Positions 61,980 to 64,000 of a stretch of 64,000 nucleotides of DNA are shown piece after piece; the first letter of the stretch is position 1; each line of letters starts with the position of its first letter. The position numbers and the translations under genes are program-made. Under the pieces are notes generated by a model. That model made no database searches and was not told the DNA's origin. It saw nothing but the letters and a program-made list of their open reading frames with translations. Origin of the DNA: Ostrinia nubilalis (lineage: Eukaryota; Arthropoda; Insecta; Lepidoptera; Crambidae); NCBI RefSeq assembly GCF_963855985.1, contig NC_087111.1, positions 6,515,001 to 6,579,000 of the forward strand, read 5' to 3'.

Positions 61980-62245
61980 CAAATCATCATCAACAGCCCT
62001 TTACAGTCCACTGCTGGACTATGAGCCTCCTCCACTATAGTGGAGGGTTTTGCCATAATCTCCACGCTAGGCAGGCGGGTTGGAGATCGCAGTTTAAAAG
62101 ATTGATGTTTTTCAGAGAGCGCTGCTGCCCATTCTCTGTTTGATGTGTAGTCCCTAAGTCGCCTCTTACGACACCCGCGGGAAGAGTAGGGGTTGGTGAC
62201 AAATGTATTCTACTCTGCCGTCACCACACGGCTTACAAATCAAAT
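61980..62245 (-). repeat. Dispersed repeat with an RTE-like 3' end
   Basis: CAGTCCACTGCTGGACTATG is the complement of the RTE 3' word, and CGCCTCTTACGACACCCGCG followed by GGAAGAG is a familiar lepidopteran repeat sequence. Non-coding. Confidence 0.5.
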
Positions 62246-62925
62246 CAAATCAAAAATATTTATTAAATTTTGGTCAGTTCTTTGGCACTTATGAACGTCA
62301 AAAATAATTAAAAGCAACGATAGCCCTTTAGAATAGCACCCCCTCATTTAAGTATTTTTATTGTTCTTCTTTAGTTTCACGCTCACTGCGGCTCTTTTTA
62401 TGAGACTTTTCGTAGGTGCGATATCGGATCTATTCGACCCTTTGCCTTAGGTACTTTCCCGGGGTGCGTTATGGGGTCGAAAAGACCTGTTCGACTTAAT
62501 TACCTACCCTTTTATGTAAATAATTACTAGTGTATTCTTTTTTAAAGCAACGTGTTCTTGAATAACTGAACAACTTTCAGTTGAATCTGACTAAAACAAT
62601 GTAAGTTATAAGTAATTAAATCTATCAGATCTTTAAGATCCGCACTAGTAAGAAAATGCACCGATGAAATTTTAGTGATGTAACTACAATGTCTGTATAA
62701 AAGTCGATATACACTGTATATCATACATTGTATATTATATATAAAGTGTGTCTGGTCACCGGTGTCCGACCCGTTAGGGCGCAATTGTGATCGATTTTAT
62801 GGATAAATCCACTGGAATGAAACATTTTATCCCTACTTGGAAAAAATTGCAGCTAATTATTTTTTTTTGGGTTTCTGAGTCCGGGTGGATTAATTATTTA
62901 TTTAGCAATATCTACCGATGTACAG

Positions 62926-63580
62926 GCAGGCCTGGCTCACTCCGCGCGGTACATCCGATAATTACCTACAGCGAAGCGCCCCGCCGGCGGGTATTATATC
63001 AGTCGAGTGTCACGCGCGCGCCCGTCAGGACGCTGGCGTGCGTTGTAGTATGATTATAATTCTATGATCGAAGTATTATTTAAAAATGGACATAAAGAGA
63101 AAGAAATATTGTGCGGCGTTCGGGTGTTAAAATTCGAAAAGAAATCTACCGGATTTATCTTTTTTTTCGCTTCCCAAAGATGCTGAAAGGTATGTAGGCC
63201 ATAAGGTAATCAATAATTCTTACGATAGTATAGGAACCTAACCTACCATGACTACTGCTCAGAATTCGTTCGTTCGTTTCAGCCAAATGACGTCCACTGC
63301 TGGACAAAGGCCTCCATAATGAATGCATACTTACCTACATACGTACCTCATTACAAATAAGTACCTAGATTAATTATTTTTTCACTAGACAGCAACCCTA
63401 ACAGCGTAAGAAGAGTTCAGAGGCACGCGATAGAAAGAGACAAAACTTGTAGGTGAATAAAATTGTAGGTACGTAGTGCTGTGCGAGCTGAATTCCACTG
63501 TATCGCGTCGTAGCAAGACTCGCATTTATTTAAATCGTCTTGCGGAGTAATCCTTCTGTACCTGTACTATTACTTATTCT
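62926..63580 (+). mobile_element. Element with THAP-domain exon, copy 2
   Basis: Same boundaries as 34765-35411. The THAP exon at 63086-63189 is broken: a lost TAT codon is harmless, but TGTTTAAAT has become TGTTAAAAT, which brings a TAA stop after FGC. The inverted RTE scrap is also inside at 63262-63320, so it inserted before the two copies separated. Confidence 0.65.
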
Positions 63581-63843
63581 GTGGTACAGGGCCTACAAGC
63601 ATTAAAAGTGTATTCGTTCGACAGCTAAAAGAGTAGGCAATAAGTAGACATCAAAAAAAATTATCAAATGCTCCCATTAAAATCTTTAAGAAACGTAAAA
63701 TAAAAATGATGCTTTTTCTTAAATTATTCAATGTTACAAAAAAACTAGACCGTGAACATAACTTGTTTTCCACTTTTTAGTTACACTCATTACCTAAAAA
63801 CTGATGTAATAATACTTTAGCTTACTACTAACTAGTCTAGGCG

Positions 63844-63867
63844 TAGTAGTAGTAGTAGTAGTAGCTA
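63844..63867 (+). repeat. GTA microsatellite
   Basis: About eight GTA units. Just beyond, at 63935-63960, sequence resembling the end of the nested MITE at 35992 appears before the window ends. Confidence 0.75.
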
Positions 63868-64000
63868 TTATCAGGATGAATTCTCGTTTGATAGAGTCAT
63901 ATTTAATTAATCATAACGCCGTTGACGGACGAATTTGGATTAAGATTAAATATAGTAATTCAGCAATTAGTGAGCATTATTTGCGCCGCACCGAAAACTA

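Overview
The window is nuclear DNA of an insect, most probably a moth or butterfly. Genes carry GT-AG introns and are embedded in AT-rich sequence packed with transposon debris. Several repeats look lepidopteran: a tRNA-headed SINE, RTE 3' ends with (ATG)n tails, and the family opening with CTGACCCGGCGAA. The telomerase gene is intronless. The species cannot be named from the sequence.

Layout. 1-3800: repeats, no gene. 3819-12030 (+): C-lobe exons of a melanotransferrin-type transferrin (Tsf2), with a swollen intron holding five decayed copies of one exon, a splice-site-derived minisatellite and an extra copy of the last exon. 13752-15899 (-): intronless telomerase reverse transcriptase. 16803-18329 (+): glycerate kinase. 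18499-19542 (-): four-exon zinc-ribbon protein, probably C18orf21-like. 20041-37070 (+): complete 15-exon MCM6 (820 aa), with introns full of partial exon copies and nested transposons. 38340-43759 (-): complete 11-exon MLH1 (745 aa). 44170-45336 (+) and 45680-46864 (-): two paralogous ZAD-C2H2 zinc-finger genes, tail to tail. 47411-48229 (+): mitochondrial ribosomal protein S10. 48904-49420 (-): TMEM216-like ciliary protein. 49421-61500: gene-poor, with remnants of non-LTR and BEL/Pao retrotransposons. 61546-61750 (+): one exon of a cytosolic sulfotransferase. 62926-63580: second copy of an element carrying a THAP-domain exon.

From 13.7 to 49.4 kb most genes are compact and arranged as divergent pairs with 0.4-0.9 kb between start codons (TERT/GLYCTK, C18orf21-like/MCM6, MLH1/ZAD-ZNF, ZAD-ZNF/mRpS10) or as convergent pairs. 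Telomere synthesis, replicative helicase and mismatch repair genes lie within 30 kb; nothing seen proves this is more than chance linkage.

The most unusual signal is a recurrent structure in Tsf2 and MCM6: the 3' part of an exon, its splice donor and some downstream intron are copied locally in tandem, usually without the 5' part of the exon. It affects Tsf2 exons b, c and e and MCM6 exons 4, 9, 11 and 15. Nearly all differences between exon and copies are synonymous, copies often abut a transposon end, and the affected exons are the GC-rich ones. A mixture of haplotypes in the assembly must be excluded before a biological mechanism is proposed.
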